DNA of 64,000 nucleotides. It comes from Sphingobium sp. TCM1. Its GTDB lineage: Bacteria; Pseudomonadota; Alphaproteobacteria; Sphingomonadales; Sphingomonadaceae. The stretch is taken from contig NZ_LXVX01000006.1 of NCBI RefSeq assembly GCF_001650725.1, forward strand, positions 1-64,000. Direction: 5' to 3'. The notes under the pieces were generated by a model. That model had not been told where the DNA came from. It worked only from the letters and a program-made list of their open reading frames with translations, and did no database searches. Positions 15,947 through 25,052 of the stretch are shown one piece after another (position 1 is the stretch's first letter; every line of letters starts with the position of its first letter). Position numbers and translations under genes: made by a program.

Positions 15947-18010
15947 ATGCGACCCGATATTCTCAATCCGCTCTTTGCCGAAATATCCCTGTTCAAGGGC
16001 ATCGGCCCCGCGCTGGCCCGCCCGCTGGAGCGGCTGGGGCTTAGCCGCGCCGTCGATGTCGCCTTCCATATTCCGGTCAGCTGGGTGGACCGGCACCTGA
16101 CCGACGCACTGGACATGGCGGACGCGGGGCGGGTGATCGGGACGATGCTGACCCCGGTCGATTATCGCGCCAGCGGCAGCGCGCGCGCGCCCTTCCGGGT
16201 GCAGGCGGTGGACGGTCGGGGCAATGGAGTCTCTCTCGTCTATTTCGGGAAGAACAGCGCCTGGCCGCGCAAGCTGTTGCCGCTCAACGAACCCAAATTC
16301 GTGTCGGGCAAGCTGGAGGCCTATGGCGATACGCTCCAGATGGTGCATCCCGACTATGTGTTGCCGCCCGAGGAGGCGGACACCGTGCCTGCGCGCGAAT
16401 CGGTCTATGGGTTGTCGGAGGGGCTGACCAACAACCGGATGCGGGACATTGCGGCGCAGGCGCTGGCGCGGGCGCCCGACCTGCCCGAATGGATCGAGCC
16501 GAGCCTGCTGGCGCGCAAGGGCTGGCCGGCCTGGCGCGAGGCGCTGGGGCGGGTCCATGCCGATCCGTCGGACGCCAAGGCGCGCGAGCGGTTGGCCTAT
16601 GACGAGATATTCGCGGGGCAGCTGGCGCTGATGCTGGTGCGGCAATCGTCGCGGCGGCGGCGCGGCGTGCCCATCGAGGGCGACGGGCGGCTGCGCGCGA
16701 TGCTGAAGCTGCCCTTCGCGCCTACGGGCGCGCAGCGGCGCGCGATCGGCGAGATCGAGGGCGACATGGCGCAGGCGACGCCGATGCTGCGGCTGCTGCA
16801 AGGCGATGTCGGGTCGGGCAAGACCTTGGTGGCGCTGATGGCGCTGCTGAACGCCGTCGAGGCCGGGATGCAGGGCGCGATGCTGGCCCCGACCGAAATA
16901 TTGGCGCGGCAGCATTATGAGACGTTGCGGAAAATGGCGTCGGGCCTGCCCATCGAGATTGCGATTCTGACCGGGCGCGAGAAGGGCAAGGTGCGCGAGG
17001 CGACTTTGATGGGGCTGGCGGACGGGAGCATCGACATATTGGTCGGCACCCACGCCATCTTTCAGGAGGCGGTGCAATATAAGGCGCTGGGTCTGGCAGT
17101 GATCGACGAGCAGCATCGCTTCGGCGTCGCGCAGCGGATGATGCTGGCGAGCAAGGCGGAACGGTCGCCGCATTTGCTGGTGATGACGGCGACGCCGATT
17201 CCGCGCACGCTGACGCTGACCTATTATGGCGAAATGGACGTGTCGCGGCTGGACGAGATGCCGCCAGGGCGCCAGCCGATCCAGACATTGGTGATGGCCG
17301 CGAGCCGGCTGGACGAGGTCGTCGATGCGCTTGCACGCCATGTGGACGGCGGCGGGCAGGCCTATTGGGTGTGCCCGCTGGTCGAGGAAAGCGAGACGAG
17401 CGACCAGGCAGCGGCCGAGGCGAGGGCGGAGTCGCTGAAGCTGCGCTTTGGCGACCGGGTGGGGCTGGTCCATGGCAGGATGAAAGGGCCGGACAAGGAT
17501 GCGGCGATGGAGGCCTTCGCGGCCAATCGCACGCAGATACTGGTCGCGACCACGGTGATCGAGGTCGGCGTGGACGTGCCCAACAGCAGCCTCATCATCA
17601 TCGAGGGGGCGGATCGCTTTGGCCTCGCGCAGTTGCACCAGCTGCGCGGCCGGGTGGGACGCGGCGACAAGCCATCGGTCTGCCTGTTGCTGCGCGGCAA
17701 TGGCCTGGGCGAGACGTCGCGCGCGCGGCTGGCGCTGATGCGCGAGACGAATGACGGCTTCCGCATCGCCGAGGAGGATCTGAAGCTGCGCGGCGCGGGC
17801 GAGGTGCTGGGCACGCGCCAGTCGGGCGAGGCGGAACTGAAGGTCGCGACGCCCGAGCATGTCGCGGCGCTGGTGGACAGCGCGCGGGACGACGCGCATC
17901 TGCTGATCGAGCGGGACGGCGGGCTGGACAGCGCGCGGGGGCAGGCGGCGCGGATTTGTCTGTATCTGTTCGAGAAGGACGCGGCTGTGGGGTTGCTGAG
18001 GGGGGGGTGA
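15947..18010 (+). CDS. recG: ATP-dependent DNA helicase RecG
   Basis: The 687-residue helicase acts on stalled forks and Holliday junctions. The N-terminal wedge with FKGIGPALARPLERLGL is followed by Walker A GDVGSGKTLVAL near residue 286, the DEQHRFGVAQ box near 386, the TATPIPRTL motif and the C-terminal QLHQLRGRVGRG motif. The ATG at 15947 (MRPDILNPLF) is chosen because the family starts there; upstream codons in the frame are unrelated. It diverges from sdhE. Confidence 0.97.
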   Translation: MRPDILNPLFAEISLFKGIGPALARPLERLGLSRAVDVAFHIPVSWVDRHLTDALDMADAGRVIGTMLTPVDYRASGSARAPFRVQAVDGRGNGVSLVYFGKNSAWPRKLLPLNEPKFVSGKLEAYGDTLQMVHPDYVLPPEEADTVPARESVYGLSEGLTNNRMRDIAAQALARAPDLPEWIEPSLLARKGWPAWREALGRVHADPSDAKARERLAYDEIFAGQLALMLVRQSSRRRRGVPIEGDGRLRAMLKLPFAPTGAQRRAIGEIEGDMAQATPMLRLLQGDVGSGKTLVALMALLNAVEAGMQGAMLAPTEILARQHYETLRKMASGLPIEIAILTGREKGKVREATLMGLADGSIDILVGTHAIFQEAVQYKALGLAVIDEQHRFGVAQRMMLASKAERSPHLLVMTATPIPRTLTLTYYGEMDVSRLDEMPPGRQPIQTLVMAASRLDEVVDALARHVDGGGQAYWVCPLVEESETSDQAAAEARAESLKLRFGDRVGLVHGRMKGPDKDAAMEAFAANRTQILVATTVIEVGVDVPNSSLIIIEGADRFGLAQLHQLRGRVGRGDKPSVCLLLRGNGLGETSRARLALMRETNDGFRIAEEDLKLRGAGEVLGTRQSGEAELKVATPEHVAALVDSARDDAHLLIERDGGLDSARGQAARICLYLFEKDAAVGLLRGG

Positions 18011-18116
18011 CCGACAGCGACCATTTGTGTCGTTCAACGTTAGGCTGGCGCGTCTCGATTGCGGACATTCAGCTTCTTTGCCAATATGATATTTGGCCAA
18101 TGAAGGAGAAGCTGAT

Positions 18117-18323
18117 GTGATCCCATACATTTTACATCGCTACGCTTTCCTCATCGCATTAGCGATCGGGCTGATTGTGCCGCCGCTGGTCCTACCCGAT
18201 GATGCAAAATGGTGGGTGAAATTCGGAGTGATGCTGCCATTGTCGCTGCTCATCTACTGGCTGCTCTATAAGGACGGCGTTACCGAAAACCGCTCGTCGG
18301 GCCACAAGCCGCCATGGCGATAA
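18117..18323 (+). CDS. Small two-helix membrane protein
   Basis: The 68-residue protein has two hydrophobic segments (YAFLIALAIGLIVPPLVL and WWVKFGVMLPLSLLIYWLL) and a basic polar tail. The start is a GTG at 18117 with AAGGAG eight bases upstream. It is AT-richer than its neighbours and has no recognisable family. It may form part of a small acquired patch with the next gene. Confidence 0.55.
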   Translation: MIPYILHRYAFLIALAIGLIVPPLVLPDDAKWWVKFGVMLPLSLLIYWLLYKDGVTENRSSGHKPPWR

Positions 18324-18460
18324 TGAGATCGCAAATTATGCAGTCGTCCACGCTGTTGGTCTATCAACGACCAAAATAGGTCGTTTACAAAATCCTTTGT
18401 GTAACCTGATAGCGGTCATTGCTGGCGCTTGTTACGCCGCCAAGGGATAGGAGGCACAGC

Positions 18461-18718
18461 ATGGCACTCATGGGACGTTGGCTATTGGCGGTTGTTGTAT
18501 GCTTCCTACTCTTTCCGGTCGCCTTCATCCTATGGAACGGACCAGATAATCAGTTTGGGTATGTAGGCGGCATGATCCTGATGCTGTTTTTACAGTTTGC
18601 CAGCCCATATTCCTTTTGGAAAATTCCTCTCGGGATTGGCACGGCTTTAGGGCTTGGATGGCATATAGCTGTTTGTCTGAGATCGATCGAACGTGGCTCA
18701 AAGCCGCCAGTCTCCTAG
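18461..18718 (+). CDS. Small membrane protein of unknown function
   Basis: The 85-residue protein has three hydrophobic stretches (LLAVVVCFLLFPVAFIL, GGMILMLFLQFA and IGTALGLGWHIAVCL). A very good AGGAGG site (18449-18454) precedes the ATG at 18461 and sets the start. Base composition is AT-richer than the surrounding genes. No family was recognised. It lies 137 bases after the previous small membrane gene. Confidence 0.6.
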   Translation: MALMGRWLLAVVVCFLLFPVAFILWNGPDNQFGYVGGMILMLFLQFASPYSFWKIPLGIGTALGLGWHIAVCLRSIERGSKPPVS

Positions 18719-18728
18719 CCACCCCTTT

Positions 18729-18838
18729 CGTCATTCCCGCCACCCGAAGGCGGCCAAAGGCCAACGCGGGAACCCACTCCTGACCCGGCGTCAAGTGCAA
18801 CGCCGAGGAGGTGGACCCCTTCCTCCGCGGGGATGACG
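18729..18838. repeat. REP-like palindrome, CGTCATYCCCGCG family
   Basis: It starts CGTCATTCCCGC (18729-18740) and ends CCGCGGGGATGACGG (about 18825-18839), so the ends are complementary as in the copy at 15420. It fills most of the gap before the MscS gene. Confidence 0.65.
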
Positions 18839-18932
18839 GTGAGAATAGGGGCGGCTTAGTGCGCTTCTGGTCCCTCCCGAAAACATCTCGCATCTGCGAA
18901 ACAAAATCGGGTGTGGTCGCGTTGCCCTGTCC

Positions 18933-20024
18933 ATGACCGATATCAGCTTGACCCACATCACGCCGATGGCGGTGATGTCGATCGTCATTTCGGTGGGCGT
19001 CGCCTTCCTGATCCACTGGGCGCTGTACTGGATCGCGTTGCGGGTCGCGAGACATTCCCGGATCGAGCCGGTGCTGTTGCCCGCCATCTTCCAGCCAACG
19101 CGCTGGCTGGTGGTGTTGCTGGCGCTGGGCGCGGGCCTCAAGTCCATCGAGCTGGGCGATCGGGTCGAGGATATATGGGCGATCGGGGCGCGGATGATCT
19201 TCGCGCTGCTGGTCGGCTGGCTGATTTTCCGCCTGATGCGCGCGGGCAAGGCGATGCTGGAGGCGCGCGCGGACATCAGTGTCGAGGATAATCTGAAGGC
19301 GCGGCGGCAGCGGACCAGGGTCGGCATCCTCTATCGCATCGCCCAGTGCATCGTCGGCTTCCTGGTCATCGCGATGATGTTGATCGCCATACCGGGCGTG
19401 CGGACCATCGGCGTCTCGCTGATGGCGTCGGCCGGGCTCGCGGCGCTGGCGGTGGGCGCGGCGGCGCAACCCGCGCTCAAGAACCTGATCGCGGGCATCC
19501 AGATGGCCTTTTCCGAACCGATCCGGCTGGACGATGTCGTCATCGTCGAAGGCGAATGGGGGCGGGTCGAGGAGATCAGGCTGACCTATGTCATCATCCG
19601 CATCTGGGATGACCGGCGGATGGTGGTGCCGGTGTCCTATTTCCTGGAAAAGCCCTTCCAGAACTGGACGACGAAGACATCCGACCTGCTGGGCACCGTG
19701 TTCCTCCATGTCGATCCGACCGCCGATGTCGAGCGTATCCGCGCGCGCTTCGTAGCGGCGGTGCAGGCCAACAGCCGCTGGGACGGGCGGGTCGCCATCT
19801 TGCAGGTGACGGACCATCGCGCCGATGCGCTGGAGTTGCGCGGGCTGCTGTCCGCGCGCAACGCGGGGATCGCCTTCGACCTGCGCTGCGAGGTGCGGGA
19901 GGCGATGCTGGCCTTTCTGCGCGACGAGATGCCCGAGGCGCTGGTGCGCGGCCGTCAGCGGGTGGAAGCGGGCGAGGGGCTGGCGGGCCTGGGCCTTACC
20001 AGGCCGTCTGACGCGGCGGGATGA
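18933..20024 (+). CDS. Mechanosensitive ion channel, MscS family
   Basis: The 363-residue membrane protein has about five transmembrane helices and then the MscS pore and vestibule. The pore-lining helix is Gly/Ala-rich (ASAGLAALAVGAAAQPALKN, near residue 170), followed by the beta domain with DDVVIVEGEWGRVEEI and RMVVPVSYF. Such channels open under membrane tension and release solutes after osmotic downshift. The gene converges with, and overlaps by 29 bases, the PilZ gene on the other strand. Confidence 0.92.
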   Translation: MTDISLTHITPMAVMSIVISVGVAFLIHWALYWIALRVARHSRIEPVLLPAIFQPTRWLVVLLALGAGLKSIELGDRVEDIWAIGARMIFALLVGWLIFRLMRAGKAMLEARADISVEDNLKARRQRTRVGILYRIAQCIVGFLVIAMMLIAIPGVRTIGVSLMASAGLAALAVGAAAQPALKNLIAGIQMAFSEPIRLDDVVIVEGEWGRVEEIRLTYVIIRIWDDRRMVVPVSYFLEKPFQNWTTKTSDLLGTVFLHVDPTADVERIRARFVAAVQANSRWDGRVAILQVTDHRADALELRGLLSARNAGIAFDLRCEVREAMLAFLRDEMPEALVRGRQRVEAGEGLAGLGLTRPSDAAG

Positions 20025-20352
20025 GCGCCATCATCGTGTCGTAGAGGCGCGGCTTGACCGGCTCCAGAAATTCCATGCCGGCGCGGCCATCCTCCGCCCA
20101 GCGGATTTCGGCGGGATAGTCCTTGAGCACCGGCAGCCAGATCGTCACCCGTTCGCCGGTCAGCAATTCCCCGTCGCTGCGACACATCAGGCCATGTGCG
20201 GAAATATTGATGATGCGGACGCCATGGGTGCGGCCGCGCGCCGTGACGTGGCTTACCATGTCGACCAGGTCACGCTGCGCCCGACGCTGTTCCACCGAAG
20301 GATCGCGCGAGCGTAGGACATGGCCGAGATTGGCGAAGACCGAAGAGGACAT
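19996..20352 (-). CDS. PilZ domain protein
   Basis: The 118-residue protein fits a single PilZ domain: RRAQRDLV before the first strand, NISAHGLMCRSD (the D/N-x-S-x-x-G motif, residues about 49-60) and GERVTIWLP. PilZ domains bind cyclic di-GMP through RxxxR and (D/N)xSxxG. The upstream arginines (EQRRAQRD) may form the first motif, though spacing is not ideal. The 3' end overlaps the MscS gene on the opposite strand. Confidence 0.82.
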   Translation of the reverse strand: MSSSVFANLGHVLRSRDPSVEQRRAQRDLVDMVSHVTARGRTHGVRIINISAHGLMCRSDGELLTGERVTIWLPVLKDYPAEIRWAEDGRAGMEFLEPVKPRLYDTMMALIPPRQTAW

Positions 20353-20397
20353 GATGCCAGACTAGGCCTTCGGACATGGACGAGTTGCTACGAAAGA

Positions 20398-20418
20398 GCG
20401 TTAACGGCCGGGTAACGC
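20398..20418 (-). terminator. Possible weak terminator of tyrS
   Basis: On the minus strand GCGTTA and TAACGC form a 6-bp stem with a 9-base loop, followed by TCTTTC. It lies about 11 bases after the tyrS stop. The stem is short, so this is tentative. Confidence 0.35.
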
Positions 20419-20429
20419 CCTTCGTTTCG

Positions 20430-21647
20430 TCAGGCGACGACCAGCCCGTGCTTCTTTGCGCCGAAGCTCAATTTGTCGCCCGGCTTGAGAGTGATGGCCG
20501 GGTCGGTGACGACTTCGCCATTCACCTTGATCGCGCCCTCGGTCAGCTTGCGGCGCACTTCCTTGTTGGAGGTCGCGAAGCCGAGGCCAGTGGTGGCCTG
20601 CACCACGGTCAGCCCTTCTGCGCCGAGACTGACGGTCGGCAGGTTGGCGTCCGACGCGCCTTCCTCAAAGGTGCGGCGGGCGGTTTCGGCCGAAGCCGTC
20701 GCCGCGTCGAGGCCACGGCAGAGCGCCGTCGCTTCGTTCGCGAGGATCTTTTTCGCCTCGTTGATCTCCGCGCCTTCCAATGCGGCGAGGCGGTTCACCT
20801 CGTCCATCGGCAGGTCGGTGAACAGGCGCAGGCGGTTGGCGACGTCGGCATCGGCGGTGTTCCGCCAGAATTGCCAATAGTCGTAATGCGACAACTGATC
20901 CTCGTTCAGCCAGACGGCGCCGCCCACGGTCTTGCCCATCTTCGTGCCGTCCGCATTGGTGAGCAGCGGCGTGGTGAGGCCGAACACCTGCGTGCCATCG
21001 ACGCGGCGGGCGAGTTCGACGCCGTTGACGATATTGCCCCACTGGTCGGAACCGCCCATCTGGAGACGGCAAGCCGAGCGGCGCGACAATTCCAGGAAGT
21101 CATAGGCCTGGAGGATCATGTAATTGAATTCGAGGAAGCTGAGCGACTGTTCGCGGTCGAGGCGCAGCTTCACCGAATCGAAGCTCAGCATCCGGTTGAC
21201 CGAGAAATGCTGGCCGATGTCGCGCAGGAAGGGGATATATTCCAACTTGTCGAGCCATTCGGCATTGTCGAGCATGATCGCGTCGCTGGGGCCATCGCCG
21301 AAGGTCAGGAAGCGTTCGAACACGCGCTTGATGCTGGCGACATTCTCCGCAATCAGCTCGTTCGTCAGCAGCTTGCGCGCTTCGTCCTTGAAGCTGGGAT
21401 CGCCGATCTTGCCGGTGCCGCCGCCCATCAGCACGATCGGCTTGTGGCCCGCCTTCTGCAACTGGCGCAGCATCATGATCGACACGAGATGGCCGACATG
21501 GAGCGACGGCGCGGTCGGATCGAAGCCGATATAGCCCGGCACCACCTGCTTGGCGGCGAGAGCATCGAGGCCCTCCGCATCGGTCAGCTGATGGATGAAG
21601 CCGCGCGCTTCGAGCAGGCGCAGGAGATCGGACTGATAGTTGCTCAT
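20430..21647 (-). CDS. tyrS: Tyrosyl-tRNA synthetase
   Basis: The 405-residue class I synthetase charges tRNA-Tyr. The HIGH-type motif is HVGH at residues 50-53, after the tyrosine-binding [11 protein letters not shown]. The KMSKS-type motif appears as TKMGK near residue 237, and an S4 RNA-binding domain occupies the last 65 residues ([18 protein letters not shown]). The start is the ATG at 21647 ([17 protein letters not shown]); upstream residues in the frame are unrelated. It diverges from anmK across 55 bases. Confidence 0.97.
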   Translation of the reverse strand: MSNYQSDLLRLLEARGFIHQLTDAEGLDALAAKQVVPGYIGFDPTAPSLHVGHLVSIMMLRQLQKAGHKPIVLMGGGTGKIGDPSFKDEARKLLTNELIAENVASIKRVFERFLTFGDGPSDAIMLDNAEWLDKLEYIPFLRDIGQHFSVNRMLSFDSVKLRLDREQSLSFLEFNYMILQAYDFLELSRRSACRLQMGGSDQWGNIVNGVELARRVDGTQVFGLTTPLLTNADGTKMGKTVGGAVWLNEDQLSHYDYWQFWRNTADADVANRLRLFTDLPMDEVNRLAALEGAEINEAKKILANEATALCRGLDAATASAETARRTFEEGASDANLPTVSLGAEGLTVVQATTGLGFATSNKEVRRKLTEGAIKVNGEVVTDPAITLKPGDKLSFGAKKHGLVVA

Positions 21648-21702
21648 GGCGCGCGCCTGTAGCATTGCGGGTGCGACTGTTAAAGAGGCGGAGTTTTCGA
21701 TC

Positions 21703-22788
21703 ATGTTGGCAATCGGCCTGATGTCCGGCACATCGCGCGACGGAATCGACGCGGCGCTGATCGATACGGACGGCGAGGGGCAGGTCCAGGCGGTCGAGTT
21801 CCACGCCATGGCCTATGATGAGGGTTTCCGCCTGCGGCTGGCCGAAGCGTGCCAGCGGGCGATGGCGATGGAGAAGCCGGGCTTCGAGCCGCTGATCGCA
21901 TCGGTCGAGGCGGAACTGACCGAGTTGCATGTGCAGGCGGTCGCGGACCTGCTGGGGCGCAGCGGACATATCGCGGAGGATATCGGCGTGATCGGCTTTC
22001 ACGGCCATACCGTCGCGCATCGGCCCGACCGGGGCTGGACCTGGCAGATCGGCGACGGCGGGAGCCTTGCCGGGGCGTTCGGGATTGCGGTGGTCGCGGA
22101 CCTGCGCAGCGCCGACGTGGCGGCGGGCGGGCAGGGCGCGCCGCTGATGCCGGTCTATCATCGCGCCCTGGCGCAGGGGCTGGAGAAGCCGGCGGCGGTG
22201 CTGAACCTGGGCGGCGTGGCGAATATCACGTTCATCGGGTCGGACGGGACGCTGATCGCGTTCGACACGGGCATGGCGAGTGGGCTGATCGACAACTGGA
22301 TGCAGACGCATGGGCAAGCCGCCTATGATGCGGGCGGGGCGTGCGCCGCGCGGGGCAAGGTGGACGAAGCGCGGCTGGCGGCGATGATGGCCGATCCCTG
22401 GTTCGACCTGTCGCCGCCCAAGAGCATCGACCGGGAAGCGTTCAGCATCGAGGCGGTGCGGGGGCTTTCACTGGAGGATGGCGCGGCGACCCTGACGGCC
22501 TTCACGGCGGCGGCTGTGGCGCGCGGCGTGGATCATCTGCCCGAGCGCCCGACCCGCATCTACGCGGCGGGGGGAGGGCGGCACAATGATACGCTGATGG
22601 CGATGCTGGCGCAGCGGACGGGGGCGGAGATGCTGTCGGTCGATGGCCTCGGCTGGGACGGCGACGCGCTGGAGGCGCAGGGCTTCGCCTATATGGCGGT
22701 GCGCCACCTCAAGGGGTTGCCGATCAGCTTTCCGGGGACGACCGGAGTGCCGGCGCCGATGACGGGTGGCGTGCTGTTCCGGGCGTGA
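21703..22788 (+). CDS. anmK: Anhydro-N-acetylmuramic acid kinase
   Basis: The 361-residue enzyme phosphorylates and opens 1,6-anhydro-MurNAc in peptidoglycan recycling. The N-terminal [17 protein letters not shown] is the AnmK signature, followed by the [11 protein letters not shown] loop and [10 protein letters not shown]. The C-terminal GGRHNDTLM and [11 protein letters not shown] are also typical. The ATG at 21703 begins directly at the signature. It diverges from tyrS. Confidence 0.95.
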   Translation: MLAIGLMSGTSRDGIDAALIDTDGEGQVQAVEFHAMAYDEGFRLRLAEACQRAMAMEKPGFEPLIASVEAELTELHVQAVADLLGRSGHIAEDIGVIGFHGHTVAHRPDRGWTWQIGDGGSLAGAFGIAVVADLRSADVAAGGQGAPLMPVYHRALAQGLEKPAAVLNLGGVANITFIGSDGTLIAFDTGMASGLIDNWMQTHGQAAYDAGGACAARGKVDEARLAAMMADPWFDLSPPKSIDREAFSIEAVRGLSLEDGAATLTAFTAAAVARGVDHLPERPTRIYAAGGGRHNDTLMAMLAQRTGAEMLSVDGLGWDGDALEAQGFAYMAVRHLKGLPISFPGTTGVPAPMTGGVLFRA

Positions 22789-22789
22789 T

Positions 22790-23782
22790 TCAGGCCCGCA
22801 CCGCTTCATGCTGGCCGAAACCGTCCGGTCCCTCCGCCGGATATTGCCTGATCCAGCGGCTGGCGAGCCATTTGGTGCCCGACCGGATCGGCATACCGGC
22901 ATGTTCGCTCATCGGATCGGGACGCCCGTCGGCCAGGCAGTTGGCGAACAGCAGTCCGTCCCCCTTGCGCCCGCGATGGGCCAGGTCGAGCCGGGTGAAG
23001 CGGGTTTCGCCGCCGCCATAATCATCGTTGAGATAGACGAGCAGGGTCAGGCCGCGCTGGTTGGCAAGGCCTGGCACCGCGTCGAGATGGGGGCGATATT
23101 GCTGGCCGGGGCGGTAGCGCAGGACTTGCAGCGTTTCGCCCTGTTCGATCCGGGTGCCGCTGGCCGCGGCCAGCCGCCGGTTGATTGCGTGGATGGCGGG
23201 CCATTCGGAGACGATGGGAAAACCGGCGGCGTCGGAATCGCGGACGGGATCGGCGACAAAGCGCTTCTGCCCTTCGTGGAAGATCAGCGCCGGGCGCTGT
23301 CGCCGTTCGGACAGGGCTATCAGCAGGTCGCATTCGGCGGCGGTGAGCAGGCCCGGAATGGCGCTTATGAGCGGCTGGTCCGCCACGGGATGATGGCGCG
23401 CGCGATGGATCGGATCGCCCGCCGGGTCGAGCGCCATCGCGGCGATCAGCGTCCGCTGCTGCGCGGCGACCGGATCGCGATCGGTCCAGGCGTCGAGCAG
23501 GGCCAGTGCTCCGGCCCAGTCACGCGTGCCGCCGACCCCGTTCGCCAGAAAGCCCGCGAACATCCGGGCGGCACCGACATTGCCCGCAGCGCTGGCAGCG
23601 CCCATGTCGGCGCGGGCGGCGGGCAGGTCGCGGGGCATCACCCGGCCCTCGACCCGCCAGAGGGCGCGCATGGCGAGGGCTTCGCTATCGTCCTGCGCAC
23701 ACGCCGCATCGACCAGCGCGCGGGCCGCAGCGCCATCGCCCTGGCGCAGCAGCGCCAGCGCCCGTTCGCCGACGCCCGCCAT
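22790..23782 (-). CDS. 2-oxoglutarate/Fe(II) oxygenase, prolyl 4-hydroxylase-like
   Basis: The 330-residue protein has two parts. The first half (about 1-130) is Ala-rich and helical, like Sel1/TPR repeats. The second is a P4H-type double-stranded beta helix: HLD near residue 232 (YRPHLDAVPG), the distal His in EHAGMPIRSG near 293, and the 2-oxoglutarate-binding basic residue in SGTKWLASRW. All three iron ligands are present. The start is the ATG at 23782, overlapping the stop of the VWA gene as TGATG. The substrate is unknown. Confidence 0.87.
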   Translation of the reverse strand: MAGVGERALALLRQGDGAAARALVDAACAQDDSEALAMRALWRVEGRVMPRDLPAARADMGAASAAGNVGAARMFAGFLANGVGGTRDWAGALALLDAWTDRDPVAAQQRTLIAAMALDPAGDPIHRARHHPVADQPLISAIPGLLTAAECDLLIALSERRQRPALIFHEGQKRFVADPVRDSDAAGFPIVSEWPAIHAINRRLAAASGTRIEQGETLQVLRYRPGQQYRPHLDAVPGLANQRGLTLLVYLNDDYGGGETRFTRLDLAHRGRKGDGLLFANCLADGRPDPMSEHAGMPIRSGTKWLASRWIRQYPAEGPDGFGQHEAVRA

Positions 23783-24957
23783 CAGCGCTTGCGCGTCAAT
23801 TCGCGCATCGCCCCGTCGATGCCCTCGATCGTCAGCGGATACATGCGGTCGTTCATCAGGTCGCGGATGAGGCGGGTCGACTGGCTGTAGCCCCAATGCG
23901 CTTGCGGCGTGGGGTTGAGCCAGACCGTGGCGGGATAGGTGTGCGCGACGCGGCCGAGCCAGACGGCGCCCGCTTCCTCGTTCATATGTTCCACCGATCC
24001 GCCGGGATGGCTGATCTCATAGGGACTCATCGCCGCGTCGCCGACGAAGATGACCTTATAGTCATGGCCATATTTGTGGAGAATGTCCCAGGTCGGGGTG
24101 CGCTCCGAAAAGCGGCGGCGATTATCCTTCCACACGCCTTCATAAAGGCAGTTGTGGAAGTAGAAGAACTCCATATTCTTGAATTCGCCGGTCGCGGCTG
24201 AGAAGAGTTCCTCGCAGAGCGAGACGAACGGGTCCATCGAGCCGCCCACGTCGAGGAAGAGCAGCAGCTTCACCGCATTATGCCGTTCGGGCCGCATCCG
24301 GATGTCGAGCCAGCCCTGCCGCGCGGTGCCGCGGATCGTCCCGTCCAGGTCCAGTTCCTCGGCGGCGCCTTCGCGGGCGAAGCGGCGCAGGCGGCGCAGC
24401 GCGACCTTGATGTTGCGGGTGCCCAGTTCCTTCTTGTTGTCGAGATTGGCGAATTCGCGCTTTTCCCAGACCTTGATGGCGCGCTTGTGCCGGCTTTCCC
24501 CGCCGATCCGCACGCCTTCGGGGTTGTAGCCGCCATGGCCGAAGGGGGAGGTGCCGCCGGTGCCGATCCATTTGTTGCCGCCCTGGTGCCGGCCCTTCTG
24601 CTCCTCCAGCCGTTCCTTCAGTGTCTTCATGATCTCGTCCCAGTCGCCCAGCGACTGGATCTTCTCCATCTCCTCGGGCGAGAGGAATTTTTCCGCGACG
24701 AGGCGCAGCCATTCCTCCGGGATTTCAGCCTCGACCCCGTCCTGACCCAGAACGCCCTTGAATATCTTGGCGAATACCTGGTCGAAACGGTCGAGCAGCC
24801 CTTCGTCCTTCACATAGGTGGCGCGGGCGAGATAGTAGAAGTCCTCCGGCCGCCGGGCGATGACGTCCCGGTCGAGCGCTTCCAGCAGGAGCAGATGCTC
24901 CTTGATGCTGGCGGGGATGCCGGCGGCGCGGAGCGCGTCGAGAAAGTTGAGCAGCAT
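23782..24957 (-). CDS. VWA domain-containing protein, CoxE-like
   Basis: The 391-residue protein matches the CoxE/COG3552 group: an N-terminal helical region with FLDALRAAGIPASIKEHL, a central Gly-rich, charged linker (GTGGTSPFGHGGYNPEG), and a C-terminal VWA domain near residue 230 with LLFLDVGGSMD. The MIDAS motif reads DxGGS rather than the usual DxSxS. Such proteins work with MoxR AAA+ ATPases, and a MoxR gene lies 4 kb away at 29131. It is translationally coupled to the P4H-like gene. Confidence 0.87.
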   Translation of the reverse strand: MLLNFLDALRAAGIPASIKEHLLLLEALDRDVIARRPEDFYYLARATYVKDEGLLDRFDQVFAKIFKGVLGQDGVEAEIPEEWLRLVAEKFLSPEEMEKIQSLGDWDEIMKTLKERLEEQKGRHQGGNKWIGTGGTSPFGHGGYNPEGVRIGGESRHKRAIKVWEKREFANLDNKKELGTRNIKVALRRLRRFAREGAAEELDLDGTIRGTARQGWLDIRMRPERHNAVKLLLFLDVGGSMDPFVSLCEELFSAATGEFKNMEFFYFHNCLYEGVWKDNRRRFSERTPTWDILHKYGHDYKVIFVGDAAMSPYEISHPGGSVEHMNEEAGAVWLGRVAHTYPATVWLNPTPQAHWGYSQSTRLIRDLMNDRMYPLTIEGIDGAMRELTRKR

Positions 24958-25052
24958 GGTTGCCCCTTGTCGGACAGGGCAGGCGGGGATGCAAGCCGCG
25001 AGGGCGATCCGGACAGCGATCTCTATTGTTCGAATATTAAGTGTTGCAGTGC

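Noticed and set aside
15920..18130. A 736-codon frame opposite recG
   Set aside because: Arg/His/Pro/Gln-rich shadow of recG; no motif.
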